Shown here piece by piece: positions 41,863 to 55,109 of a DNA stretch of 64,000 bases. Made by a program: the position numbers and the translations under genes. The notes beneath the pieces are model-generated. The model was not told the DNA's origin, did no database searches, and saw only the letters and a list, made by a program, of their open reading frames with translations. Numbering within the stretch: position 1 is the first letter of the stretch; the number at the start of each line of letters is the position of its first letter. Source of the stretch: Calliopsis andreniformis (taxonomy: Eukaryota; Arthropoda; Insecta; Hymenoptera; Andrenidae); NCBI RefSeq assembly GCF_051401765.1, contig NW_027480438.1:1364001-1428000 (forward strand), read 5' to 3'.

Positions 41863-44280
41863 AATCTTCAATGCTCAATCCTCAATCCTCAATCCTCATT
41901 CCCCAACCCTCAATCCTCATTCCTCAAACCTCAACCCTCAAACCTCAGTCCTCATACTCAATTCTCAATTCTCAATCCTCAATCCTCAATCCTCAATCTT
42001 CAATCCTCAATAATCAATCTCCATTCCTCAATCCTCAATTCTCGATCCTCAATCCTCAGGCATCAATACTCAATCTTCAATACTCAACCCTCAATCCTCA
42101 CTCCTCAATCCTCAATCCTCAAACCTCAATCCTCAATCCTCAATATTCAATCATCAATACTCAATCTTCAATCCGCAATCCTCAATCCTCAATCCTCAAC
42201 CCTCAATCCTCATTCCTCAAACCTCAATCCTCAACCCTCAGTCCTCATACTCAATTCTCAATTCTCAATCCTCAATTCTCAATCCTCAATCTTCAGTCCT
42301 CAATAATCAATCTCCAATTCTAGATCCTCAACCCCAATCTTCAATTCTTAATCCTCAATCTTTAATCCCCAATCCCCAGTACTCAATCTTCAATCCTCAA
42401 TGCTCAATCCTCAATCCTGAATCCTCAGTCCTCAGACCTCAATCTTCAATCCTCAAACCTCAATCCTCAACCGTCAGTCCTCATTCTCCAACCTCAATCC
42501 TCAATCCTCAATCATCAATCTTCAATCCCCAATACTCAATCTTCAATCCTCAATCCTCAAGCCTCAGGCATCAATACTCAATCTTCAATACTCAATCCTC
42601 AATCCTCAATCCTCTATCCTCAATCCTCAACCATCAATCCTCATTCCTCAAACCTCAATCCTCAACCCTCAGTCCTCATCCTCAATTCTCAATTCTCAAT
42701 CCTCAATCCTCAATCCTCAATCTTCAATCCTCAATAATCAATCTCCGATCCTAGGTCCTCAATCCCCAACCTTCGATCGTTAATCCTCAATCTTCAATCC
42801 TCAATCCCCAGTCATCAATTTTCAATCCTCAATGCTCAATCCTCAATCCTCAATCCTCAGTCCTCAATCCCCAATCCTTAATCCTCAAACCTCAATCCTC
42901 AACCGTCAGTCCTCGTCCTCAATCCTCAAACCTCAATCATCAATCCTCAATATTCAATCATCAATACTCAATCTACAATCCTCAACCCTCAATCCTCACT
43001 CCTCAATCCTCAATCCTCAAACCTCAATTCTCAATCCTCAATATTCAATCATCAATACTCAATCTTCAATCCGCAATCCTCAATCCTCAATCCTCAACCC
43101 TCAATCCTCATTCCTCAAACCTCAATCCTCAACCCTCAGTCCTCATACTCAATTCTCAATTCTCAATCCTCAATTCTCAATCCTCAATCTTCAGTCCTCA
43201 ATAATCAATCTCCAATTCTAGGTCCTCAATCCCCAATCTTCAATCCTTAATCCTCAATCTTCAATCCCCAATCCCCAGGACTCAATCTTCAATCCTCAAT
43301 GCTCAATCCTCAATCCTCAATCCTCAGTCCTCAGACCTCAACCTTCAATCCTCAAACCTCAATCCTCAACCGTCAGTCCTCATTCTCCAACCTCAATCCT
43401 CAATCCTCAACCCTCAATCTTCAATCCCCAATACTCAATCTTCAATCCTCAATCCTCAATACTCAATCCTCAATCCTCAAACCTCAGGCATCAATACTCA
43501 ATCTTCAATACTCAATCCTCAATCCTCAATCCTCTATCCTCAATCCTCAACCATCAATCCTCATTCCTCAAACCTCAATCCTCAACCCTCAGTCCTCATC
43601 CTCAATTCTCAATTCTCAATCCTCAATCCTCAATCCTCAATCTTCAATCCTCAATAATCAATCTCCGATCCTAGGTCCTCAATCCCCAACCTTCAATCGT
43701 TAATCCTCAATCTTCAATCCTCAATCCCCAGTCATCAATCTTCAATCCTCAATGCTCAATCCTCAATCATCAATCCTCAGTCCTCAATCCCCCATCCTTA
43801 ATCCTCAAACCTCAATCCTCAACCGTCAGTCCTCGTCCTCAATCCTCAAACCTCAATCATCAATCCTCAATATTCAGTCATCAATACTCAATCTTCAATC
43901 CTCAATCCTCAAACCTCAATCCTCAATCCTCATTCTTCAATCCTAAATACCCAATCCTCAATTTCCAATCCTCAATCCTCAATCCTCAATTCTCAATCCT
44001 CAATCCTTAATCCTCAGACCTCAAACATCAATATTCAACCCTCAGTCCTCGTCCTCAATCCACAACCCTCAATCCTCAGTCCTCAATATTCAATCATCAA
44101 TATTCAATCTTCAATCCTCAATCCTCAATCCTCAATCCTCAATCCTCAATCCTCAATTTTCAACCCTGAATCCTCAATCGTCAATACTCAATCCTCTATC
44201 TTCATTCCTCAATACTCAATCTTCAATCCTTAATCCTCAATCTGCAATCCCCAATCCCCAGTACTCAATCTTCAATCCTC
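41863..44280 (+). repeat. L1-type block with a ~0.9-kb tandem duplication
   Basis: The segment resembles 4.3-5.9 kb: the CAATGCT ATG at 41,871 pairs with 4,332. A tandem copy is visible inside it: CTCAACCCTCAATCCTCACTC at 42,083 and 42,981 (offset 898); CAATGCT ATGs at 42,400 and 43,299 (offset 899, after a 1-bp deletion in the CAACCCC near 42,330); and ATGs at 42,832 and 43,752 (offset 920, three more heptamers). CCTAGG palindromes occur near 42,750 and 43,670. The short + frames that start at these ATGs are repeat artefacts. Confidence 0.78.
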
Positions 44281-44975
44281 AATGCTCAATCCTCAATCCT
44301 CAATCCTCAGTCCTCAGTCCTCAATCTTCAATCCTCAAACCTCAATCCTCAACCGTCAGTCCTCATTCTCCATCCTCAATACTCAATCCTCAATCCTCAA
44401 TCTTCAATCCCCAATACTCAATCTTCAATCCTCAATCCTCAATCCTCAATCCTCAATCCTCAACCTTCAATACTCAATACTCAATCTTCAATCCTCAATC
44501 CTCAATCCTCAATCCTCAATCCTCAATCCTCAATCCGCAACATTCAATCCTCAATACTCAATCTTCGATCATCAATCCTCAATCCTCAATTCTCAGTCGT
44601 CAATCCTCAGTCATCAATCCTCAATCTTCAATACTCAATCGTCAATCCATAGTCCTCAATCCTCAATCCTCAATCCTCGTTCCTCAAACCTCAATCCTCA
44701 ACCCTCAGTCTTCATCCTCAATCCTCAAACCTCAATCCTCAATCCTCAATATTCAATCATCAATACTCAATCTTCAATCCCCAATCCTCAAACCTCAATC
44801 CTCAATCCTCACTCTTCAATCCTAAATACCCAATCCTCATTCTTCATTCCTCAATACCCAATCCTCAATCTTCAATCCTCAATCCTCAATCCTCAATCCT
44901 AATTCCTCAATCCTCATTCTTCAATCCTCAATACCCAGTCCTCAATTTCAATCCTCAATCCTCAATCCTCATTTC
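44281..44975 (+). repeat. Mosaic satellite stretch
   Basis: Heptamer repeat that starts as an L1-type CAATGCT segment, then switches to a CAGTCGTCAATCC cassette (about 44,597) with the CAATCCATAG variant seen at about 22,310 and 50,607, and then to CATTCTTCATTCC. The + strand frame 44,282-44,902 is a repeat artefact. No gene is seen. Confidence 0.8.
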
Positions 44976-45413
44976 TCAATCCTCAATCCTCAACCCTCAG
45001 CCCTCATCCTCCATCCTCAGTACTCAATCCTCTTTCCTCAATCTTCAATCCTCAATACTCAATCTTCAATCCTCATTCCTCAATCCTCAATCCTCAATCC
45101 TCAATCTTCAATCCTCAAACATCTATCCTCAATTCTCAATCCTCAATCCTCAGTCCTCAGTCGTCGAACATCAATCCCCGACCCTTAGCACTCATCCTCA
45201 ATCCTCATCCCTCAATCCACAATCCTCAACCTTCAATACTCAATTATCAATCTCCAATCCTAGATCCTCAATCCTCAATCCTCAATCCTCATTCCTCAAT
45301 CCTCAATACCCAATCCTCAATCTTCAATCCTCAAACATCAATCCTCAATTCTCAATCCTCAATCCTCAGTCCTCAGTCGTCGAATCTCAATCCCCGACGC
45401 TTAGCACGCATCC
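44976..45413 (+). repeat. 438-bp tandem duplication, unit 1
   Basis: The unit runs from CTCAACCCTCAGCCC through two landmarks, CGTCGAAC (45,162) and CGTCGAATC (45,378), to CACGCATCC. Everything recurs 438 bp later (45,600 and 45,816). Shared private variants are CTCTTTCC and CAATTATCAATCTCC. The length is 62 heptamers plus 4 bases. Confidence 0.88.
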
Positions 45414-45851
45414 TCAATCCTCAATCCTCAACCCTCAGCCCTCATCCTCCATCCTCAGTACTCAATCCTCTTTCCTCAATCTTCAATCCTCAATACTCAA
45501 TCTTCAATCCTCATTCCTCAATCCTCAATCCTCAATCCTCAATCTTCAATCCTCAAACATCTATCCTCAATTCTCAATCCTCAATCCTCAGTCCTCAGTC
45601 GTCGAACATCAATCCCCGACCCTTAGCACTCATCCTCAATCCTCATCCCTCAATCCACAATCCTCAACCTTCAATACTCAATTATCAATCTCCAATCCTA
45701 GATCCTCAATCCTCAATCCTCAATCCTCATTCCTCAATCCTCAATACCCAATCCTCAATCTTCAATCCTCAAACATCAATCCTCAATTCTCAATCCTCAA
45801 TCCTCAGTCCTCAGTCGTCGAATCTCAATCCCCGACGCTTAGCACGCATCC
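45414..45851 (+). repeat. 438-bp tandem duplication, unit 2
   Basis: This repeats 44,976-45,413. After CACGCATCC the copy leaves the duplication through CAATCCGCAGTCC (about 45,853), the usual continuation of this cassette with one G. The two units look identical at every landmark I compared, so the duplication is recent or was homogenised. Confidence 0.87.
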
Positions 45852-47760
45852 TCAATCCGCAGTCCTCAATCCTCAATCCTCAAACCTAAATCCCCTACCG
45901 TCAGTCCTCGTCCTCAATCCTCAAACCTCAATCCCCAATCCTCAATATTCAATCAGCAATACTCAATCTTCAATCCTCAATCCTCAATCCTCAATCCTCA
46001 ATCCTCAATCCTCAATCCTCAATATTCAATCATCAATACTCAATCTTCAACCCTCAATCTTCAATCCTCAATACTCAATCTTCCATCCTCAATCCTCAAT
46101 ACTCAATCCTCAATCCTCAATCCTCAGGCATCAATACTCAATCTACAATATTCAATCCTCAATCCTTAATCCTCAATCCACAATCCTCAACCTTCAATAC
46201 TCAATACTCAATCTTCAATCCTCAATCCTCAATCCTCAATCCTCAATCCTCAATCCTCAATCCGCAATATTCAATCCTCAATACTCAACCTTCAATCATC
46301 AATCCTCAATCCTCAATTCTCAGTCGTCAATCCTCAGTCATCAATCCTCAATCTTCAATACTCAATCGTCAATCCTTAGTCCTCAATCCTCAATCCTCAA
46401 TCCTCGTTCCTCAAACCTCAATCCTCAACCCTCAGTCTTCATCCTCAATCCTCAAACCTCAATCTTCAATCCTCAATATTCAATCATCAATACTCACTCT
46501 TCAATCCCCAATCCTCAAACCTCAATCCTCAATCCTCATTCTTCAATCCTAAATACCCAATCCTTAATCTTCAATCCTTAATCCTCAATTCTCAATTCTC
46601 AATCTTCAATCCTCAATCCTCAATCCTCAATCCTCAATCCTCAATCCTCAATCTTCAACCCTGAATCCTCAATCCTCAATACTCAATCCTCCATCTTCAA
46701 TCCTCAATACTCAATCTTCAATCCTCAATCCTCAATCGTCAATCCTCAATCCTCAACCTTCAATCCTCAACACTCAATCTTCAATCCTCAATCCTCAGTC
46801 CTCAATCCTCAATCCTCATTCTTCAATCCTCAATACCCAATCCTCAATCTTCAATCCTCAATCCTCAATCCTCAATCCTAATTCCTCAATCCTCATTCTT
46901 CAATCCTCAATACCCAATCCTCAATTTCAATCCTCAATCCTCAATCCTCATTTCTCAATCCTCAATCCTCAACCCTCAGCCCTCATCCTCCATCCTGAGT
47001 ACTCAATCCTCTATCCTCAATCTTCAATCCTCAATACTCAATCTTCAATCCTCATTCCTCAATCCTCAATACTCAATCCTCAATCTTCAATCCTCAAACA
47101 TCTATCCTCAATTCTCAATCCTCAATCCTCAGTCCTCAGTCGTCGAACATCAATCCCCGACCCTTAGCACTCATCCTCAATCCTCATCCCTCAATCCTCA
47201 ATCCTCAAACCTAAATCCTCTACCGTCAGTCCTCGTCCTCAATCCTCAAACCTCAATCCTCAATCCTCAATATTCAATCATCAATTCTCAATCTTCAATC
47301 CTCAATCCTCAATCCTCAATCCTCAATCCTCAATCCTCAATCCTCAATATTCAATCATCAATACTCAATCTTTAACCCTCAATCTTCAATCCTCAATACT
47401 CAATCTTCAATCCTCAATCCTCAATATTCAATCCTCAATACTCAATCTTCAATCATCAATCCTCAATCCCCTATTCTCAGTCGTCAATCCTCAGTCATCA
47501 ATCCTCAATCTTCAATACTCAATCCTCAATCCTCAATCCTCAATCCTCAATCCTCAGACCTCAATCCTCAATCCTCAATATTCAATCATCAATACTCAAT
47601 CTTCAATCCTCAATCGTCAATCCTCAATTCTCAATCCTCAATCCTCTGTCCTCAGTCGTCGAATCTCAATCCCCGACGCTTAACACTCATCCTCAATCCT
47701 TAGTCCTCAATCCCCAATCCTCAAACCTAAATCCTCTGCCGTCAGCCCTCGTCCTCAATC
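45852..47760 (+). repeat. Copy of the 39.4-41.2 kb block with a 111-bp deletion
   Basis: Landmarks at 45,600 and 45,816 pair with 39,208 and 39,424 at offset 6,392. The next landmark lies only 1,325 bp on (47,141), against 1,436 bp in the 39-41 kb and 23-25 kb copies. The missing 111 bp lie near 46,600, where CAATTCTCAATTCTC runs straight into CAATCTTCAATCC and the CAGACCTCAAACATC to CATAAATATT segment is absent. The next landmark, at 47,657, belongs to a different cassette like that at 11,670. Confidence 0.8.
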
Positions 47761-49070
47761 CTCAAACCTCAATCCTCAATCCTCAATATTCAATCATCAA
47801 TACTCGATCTTCAATCCTCAATCCTCAATCCTCAATCCTCAATCCTCAATCCTCAATCCTCAATCCTCAATATTCAATCATCAATACTCAATCTTCAACC
47901 CTCAATCTTCAATCCTCAATACTCAATCTTCAATCCTCAATCCTCAATCCTCAATCCTCAATCCTCAATCCTCAGGCATCAATACTCAATCTACAATATT
48001 CAATCCTCAATCCTTAATCCTCAATCCACAATCCTCAACCTTCAATACTCAATACTCAATCTTCAATCCTGAATCCTCAATCCTCAATCCTCAATCCTCA
48101 ATCCGCAATATTCAGTCCTCAATACTAAATCTTCAATCATCAATCCTCAATCCTCAATTCTCAGTCGTCAATCCTCAGTCATCACTCCTCAATCTTCAAT
48201 ACTCAATCGTCAATCCTTAGTCCTCAATCCTCAATCCTCAATCCTCGTTCCTCAAACCTCAATCCTCAACCCTCAGTCTTCATCCTCAATCCTCAAACCT
48301 CAATACTCAATCCTCAATATTCAATCATCAATACTCAATCTTCAATCCCCAATCCTCAAACCTCAATCCTCAATCCTCATTCTTCAATCCTAAATACCCA
48401 ATCCTTAATCTGCAATCCTCAATCCTCAATCCTCAATTCTCAATCCTCAATCCTTAATCCTCAGACCTCAAACATCAATATTCAACCCTCAGTCCTCGTC
48501 CTCAATCCGCAACACTCAATCCTCAGTCCTCAATATTCAATCATAAATATTCAATCTTCAATCCTCAATCCTCAATCCTCAATCCTCAATCCTCAATCCT
48601 CAATATTCAACCCTGAATCCTCAATCCTCAATACTCAATCCTCAATCCTCAATCCTCAATCCTCATTCTTCAATCCTCAATACCCAATCCTCAATCTTCA
48701 ATCCTCAATCCTCAATCCTCAATCCTAATTCCTCAATCCTCATCCTTCAATCCTAAATACCCAATCCTCAATTTCAATCCTCAATCCTCATTTCTCAATC
48801 CTCAATCCTCAACCCTCAGCCCTCATCCTCCATCCTCAGTACTCAATCCTCTATCCTCAATCTTCAATCCTCAATACTCAATCTTCAATCCTCATTCCTC
48901 AATCGTCAATCCTCAATCCTCAATCTTCAATCCTCAATACTCAATCTGCAAACCTCAATCCTCAAACCTCAATCCTCAATCCTCATTCCTCAATCCTCAA
49001 CACCCAATCCTCAATCCTCAATTCTCAATACTCAATCTTCAATCCTCAATCCTCTATCCTCAATCCTCAA
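47761..49070 (+). repeat. Copy of ~19,875-21,184
   Basis: The marker CAATACTCGATCTTC occurs at about 47,797, 19,911 and 11,810, and the order that follows is the same: CAGGCAT, CAATATTCAGTCC, CTAAATC, CAGTCGTC, CAATCCGCAACAC, CAATATTCAACCC. The offset to the 19.9-kb copy is 27,886. Private variants include CAGTCATCACTCC (about 48,178) and CATCCTTCAATCC. After about 49,070 the two copies part. Confidence 0.8.
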
Positions 49071-52000
49071 TCCTCAATCCTCAGGCATCAATACTCAATC
49101 TACAATATACAATCCTCAATCCTTAATCCTCAATCCACGATCCTCAACCTTCAATACTCAATAATCAATCTCCAATCCTACATCCTTAATCCTCAATCCT
49201 CAATCCTCAATCCTCAATCCTCAATCCTCATTCTTCAATCCTCAATACCCAATCCTCAATCTTCAATCCTCAAACATCAATCCTCAATTCTCAATCCTCA
49301 ATCCTCAGTCGTCAGTCGTCGAACCTCAATCCCCGACGCTTAGCACTCATCCTCAATCCTCAGTCCTCAATCCTCAATCCTCAAACCTAAATCCTCTACC
49401 GTCAGTCCTCGTCCTCAATCCTCAAACCTCAATCCTCTATCCTCAATATTCAATCATCAATACTCAATCTTCAATCCTCAATCCTCAATCCTCAATCCTC
49501 AATCCTCAATCCTCAATCCTGAATCCTCATTCCCCAACCCTCAATCCTCATTCTTCAAACCTCAATCCTCAAACCTCAGTCCTCATACTCAATTCTCAAT
49601 TCTCAATTCTCAATCCTCAATCCTCAATCTTCAATCCTCAATAATCAACCTCCAATCCTCAATCCTTAATCCTCGATCCTCAATCCTCAGGCATCAATAC
49701 TCAATCTTCAATACTCAATCCTCAATCCTCAATCCTCAATCCTCAATCCTCAAATCTCAATCCTCAATCCTCAATATTCAATCATCAATACTCAATCTTC
49801 AATCCTCAATCCTCAATCCTCAATCCTCAATCCTCAATCCTCAATCCTCAATCCTCAATCTTCAATCCTCAATCCTCAATCCTCAATCCACAATCCTCAA
49901 CCTTCAATACTCAATAATCAATCTCCAATCCTAGATCCTCAATCCTCAATCCTCAATCCTCATTCCTCAATCCTCAATACCCAATCCTCAGTCTTCAATC
50001 CTCAAACATCAATCCTCAATTCTCAATCCTCAATCCTCAGTCCTCAGTCGTCGAATCTCAATCCCCGACGCTTAGCACGCATCCTCAATCCTCAGTCCTC
50101 AATCCTCAATCCTCAAACCTAAATCCTCTGCCTTCAGTCATCGTCCTCAATCCTCAAACCTCAATCCCCAATCCTCAATATTCAATCAGCAATACTCAAT
50201 CTTCAATCCTCAATCCTCAATCCTCAATCCTCAATCCTCAATCCTCAATCCTCAATATTCAATCATCAATACTCAATCTTCAACCCTCAATCTTCAATCC
50301 TCAATACTCTATCTTCCATCCTCAATCCTCAATCCTCAATCCTCAATCCTCAATCCTCAGGCATCAATACTCAATCTACAATATTCAATCCTCCATCCTT
50401 AATCCTCAATCCACAATCCTCAACCTTCAATACTCAATACTCAATCTTCAATCCTCAATCCTCAATCCTCAATCCTCAATCCTCAATCCTCAATCCGCAA
50501 TATACAATCCGCAATACTCAATCTTCGATCATCAATCCTCAATCCTCAATTCTCAGTCGTCAATCCTCAGTCATCAATCCTCAATCTTCAATACTCAATC
50601 GTCAATCCATAGTCCTCAATCCTCAATCGTCAATCCTCGTTCCTCAAACCTCAATCCTCAACCCTCAGTCTTCATCCTCAATCCTCAAACCTCAATCCTC
50701 AATCCTCAATATTCAATCATCAATACTCAATCTTCAATCCCCAATCCTCAAACCTCAATCCTCAATCCTCACTCTTCAATCCTAAATACCCAATCCTTAA
50801 TCTTCAATCCTTAATCCTCAATCCTCAATTCTCAATCCTCAATCCTTAATCCTCAGACCTCAAACATCAATATTCAACCCTCAGTCCTCGTCCTCAATCC
50901 ACAACCCTCAATCCTCAGTCCTCAATATTCAATCATAAATATTCAATCTTCAATCCTCAATCCTCAATCCTCAATCCTCAATCCTCAATCCTCAATCTTC
51001 AACCCTGGATCCTCAATCCTCAATACTCAATCCTCCATCTTCAATCCTCAATACTCAATCTTCAATCCTCAATCCTCAATCGTCAATCCTCAATCCTCAA
51101 TTTTCAATCCTCAACACTCAATCTTCAATCCTCAATCCTCAATCCTCAATCCTCAATCCTCATTCTTCATTCCTCAATACCCAATCCTCAATCTTCAATC
51201 CTCAATCCTCAATCCTCAATCCTAATTCCTCAATCCTCATTCTTCAATCCTCAATACCCAATCCTCAATTTCAATCCTCAATCCTCAATCCTCATTTCTC
51301 AATCCTCAATCCTCAACCCTCAGCCCTCATCCTCCATCCTCAGTACTCAATCCTCTTTCCTCAATCTTCAATCCTCAATACTCAATCTTCAATCCTCATT
51401 CCTCAATCCTCAATCCTCAATCCTCAATCTTCAATCCTCAAACATCTATCCTCAATTCTCAATCCTCAATCCTCAGTCCTCAGTCGTCGAACATCAATCC
51501 CCGACCCTTAGCACTCATCCTCAATCCTCATCCCTCAATCCACAATCCTCAACCTTCAATACTCAATAATCAATCTCCAATCCTAGATCCTCAATCCTCA
51601 ATCCTCAGTCCTCATTCCTCAATCCTCAATACCCAATCCTCAATCTTCAAACCTCAAACATCAATCCTCAATTCTCAATCCTCAATCCTCAGTCCTCAGT
51701 CGTCGAATCTCAATCCCCGACGCTTAGCACGCATCCTCAATCCTCAGTCCTCAATCCTCAATCCTCAAACCTAAATCCTCTACCGTCAGTCCTCGTCCTC
51801 AATCCTCAAACCTCAATCCCCAATCCTCAATATTCAATCAGCAATACTCAATCTTCAATCCTCAATCCTCAATCCTCAATCCTCAATCCTCAATCCTCAA
51901 TCCTCAATCCTCAATATTCAATCATCAATACTCAATCTTCAACCCTCAATCTTCAATCCTCAATACTCAATCTTCCATCCTCAATCCTCAATACTCAATC

Positions 52001-53284
52001 CTCAATCCTCAATCCTCAGGCATCAATACTCAATCTACAATATTCAATCCTCAATCCTTAATCCTCAATCCACAATCCTCAACATTCAATACTCAATACT
52101 CAATCTTCAATCCTCAATCCTCAATCCTCAATCCTCAATCCTCAATCCTCAATCCGCAATATTCAATCCTCAATACTCAACCTTCAATCATCAATCCTCA
52201 ATCCTCAATTCTCAGTCGTCAATCCTCAGTCATCAATCCTCAATCTTCAATACTCAATCGTCAATCCTTAGTCCTCAATCCTCAATCCTCAATCCTCGTT
52301 CCTCAAACCTCAATCCTCAACCCTCAGTCTTCATACTCAATCCTCAAACCTCAATCCTCAATCCTCAATATTCAATCATCAATACTCACTCTTCAATTCC
52401 CAATCCTCAAACCTCAATCCTCAATCCTCATTCTTCAATCCTAAATACCCAATCCTTAATCTTCAATCCTTAATCCTCAATTCTCAATTCTCAATCCTCA
52501 ATCCTTAATCCTCAGACCTCAAACATCAATATTCAACCCTCAGTCCTCGTCCTCAATCCACAACCCTCAATCCTCAGTCCTCAATATTCAATCATAAATA
52601 TTCAATCTTCAATCCTCAATCCTCAATCCTCAATCCTCAATCCTCAATCCTCAATCTTCAACCCTGAATCCTCAATCCTCAATACTCAATCCTCCATCTT
52701 CAATCCTCAATACTCAATCTTCAATCCTCAATCCTCAATCGTCAATCCTCAATCCTCAATTTTCAATCCTCAACACTCAATCTTCAATCCTCAATCCTCA
52801 ATCCTCAATCCTCAATCCTCATTCTTCAATCCTCAATACCCAATCCTCAATCTTCAATCCTCAATCCTCAATCCTCAATCCTAATTCCTCAATCCTCATT
52901 CTTCAATCCTCAATAAGCAATCCTCAATTTCAATCCTCAATCCTCAATCCTCATTTCTCAATCCTCAATCCTCAACCCTCAGCCCTCATCCTCCATCCTC
53001 AGTACTCAATCCTCTATCCTCAATCTTCAATCCTCAATACTCAATCTTCAATCCTCATTCCTCAATCCTCAATCCTCAATCCTCAATCTTCAATCCTCAA
53101 ACATCTATCCTCAATTCTCAATCCTCAATCCTCAGTCCTCAGTCGTCGAACATCAATCCCCGACCCTTAGCACTCATCCTCAATCCTCATCCCTCAATCC
53201 TCAATCCTCAAACCTAAATCCTCTACCGTCAGTCCTCGTCCTCAATCCTCAAACCTCAATCCTCAATCCTCAATATTCAATCAT
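49071..53284 (+). repeat. Mosaic copies of the 13.3-kb, 21.2-kb and 23-kb blocks
   Basis: 49.16-49.5 kb resembles 13.34-13.7 kb (CGTCGAAC at 49,317 and 13,502). From 49.5 kb the order follows 21.2 kb onwards: CGTCGAATC at 50,049 pairs with 21,738, then landmarks follow at 51,485, 51,701 and 53,144. The distance 50,049-51,485 is 1,436 bp but 21,738-23,006 is 1,268 bp. The 168-bp difference is exactly 24 heptamers and corresponds to the CTTCAACCCTG...CAACACTC segment missing near 22,680 and 38,880. CAATAAGCAATCC near 52,910 is a private variant. Confidence 0.78.
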
Positions 53285-55109
53285 CAATTCTAAATCTTCA
53301 ATCCTCAATCCTCAATCCACAATCCTCAGCCTTCAATACTCAATAATCAATTTCCAATCCTAGATCCTCAATCCTCAATCCTCAATCCTCAATCCTCAAT
53401 CCTCAATCTTCAATCCCCAATACTCAATCTTCAATCCTCAATCCTCAATACTCAATCCTCAATCCTCAAGCCTCAGGCATCAATACTCAATCTTCAATAC
53501 TCAATCCTCAATCCTCAATCCTCTATCCTCAATCCTCAACCATCAATCCTCATTCCTCAAACCTCAATCCTCAACCCTCAGTCCTCATCCTCAATTCTCA
53601 ATTCTCAATCCTCAATCCTCAGTCCTCAATATTCAATCATCAATATTCAATCTTCAATCCTCAATCCTCAATCCTCAATCCTCGATCCCCAATCCTCAAT
53701 TTTCAATCCTGAATCCTCAATCCTCAATACTCAATCCTCAATCTTCAATTCTCAATACCCAATCTTCAATCCTCAATCCTCAATCCTCAATCCTCAATCC
53801 TCAATCCTCAATCCTCAATCCTCAATCCTCAATCCTCAGGCATCAGTACTCAATCTACAATATTCAATCCACAATCCTCAATCCTCAATCCTCAGGCATC
53901 AAAACTCAATCTACAATATTCAATCCACAATCCTTAATCCTCAATCCACAATCCTCAACCTTCAATACTAAATACTCAATCTTCAATCCTCAATCCTCAA
54001 TCCTCAATCCTCAATCCTCAATCCTGAATCCTCAATATTCAATCCTCAATACTCAATCTTCAATCATCAATCCTCAATCCTCAATTCTCAGTCGTCAATC
54101 CTCAGTCATCAATCCTCAATCTTCAATACTCAATCGTCAATCCTTAGTCCTCAATCCTCAATCCTCGATCCTCGTTCCTCAAACCTCAATCCTCAACCGT
54201 CAGTCTTCATCCTCAATCCTCAAACCTCAATCCTCAACCCTCAATATTCAATCATCAATACTCAATCTTCAATCCTCAATCCTCAAACCTCAATCCTCAA
54301 TCCTCATTCTTCAATACTAAACACACAATCCTCAATCCTCAATCCTCAATCCTCAATCCTCAATCCTCAATCTTCAACCCTGAATCCTCAATCCTCAATA
54401 CTGAATCCTCAATATTCAATCCTCAATACTCAATCTTCAATCATCAATCCTCAATCCTCAATTCTCAGTCGTCAATCCTCAGTCATCAATCCTCAATCTT
54501 CAATACTCAATCGTCAATCCTTAGTCCTCAATCCTCAATCCTCAATCATCGTTCCTCAAACCTCAATCCTCAACCCTCAGTCTTCATCCTCAATCCTCAA
54601 ACCTCAATCCTCAATCCTCAATATTCAATCATCAATACTCTATCTTCAATCCACAATACTCAAACCTCAATCCTCAATCCACATTCTTCAATCCTAAATA
54701 CCCAATCCTTAATCTTCAATCCTCAATCCTGAATCCTCAATTCTCAATCCTCAATCCTTAATCCTCAGGCCTCAAACATCAATATTCAACCCTCAGACCT
54801 CGTCCTCAATCCACAACCCTCAATCCTCAGTCCTCAATATTCAATCATAAATATTCAATCTTCAATCCTCAATCCTCAATCCTCAATCCTCAATCCTCAA
54901 TCCTCAGACTTCAACCCTGAATCCTCAATACTCAATCCTCAATCTTCAATCCTCAATACTCAATCTTCAATCCTCAATCCTCAATCGTCAATCCTCAATC
55001 CTCAATTTTCAATCCTCAACACTCAATCTTCAATCCTCAATCCTCAATCCTCAATCCTCAATCCTCATTCTTCAATCCTCAATACCCAATCCTCAATCTT
55101 CAGTCCTCA
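53285..55109 (+). repeat. Right-part higher-order block R1
   Basis: CAATTCTAAATC at 53,285 recurs at 56,682 and 61,112, and CAGGCATCAGTAC at 53,837 recurs at 61,657. The offset to the 61-kb copy changes from 7,827 to 7,820, a single heptamer. From about 54,400 the block matches 57,720 onwards (CAGACCTCGTCC at 54,794 and 58,100, offset 3,306). Close to 55,110 it is cut and joined to a CAGTCCTCAGTCGTCG cassette. Confidence 0.78.
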
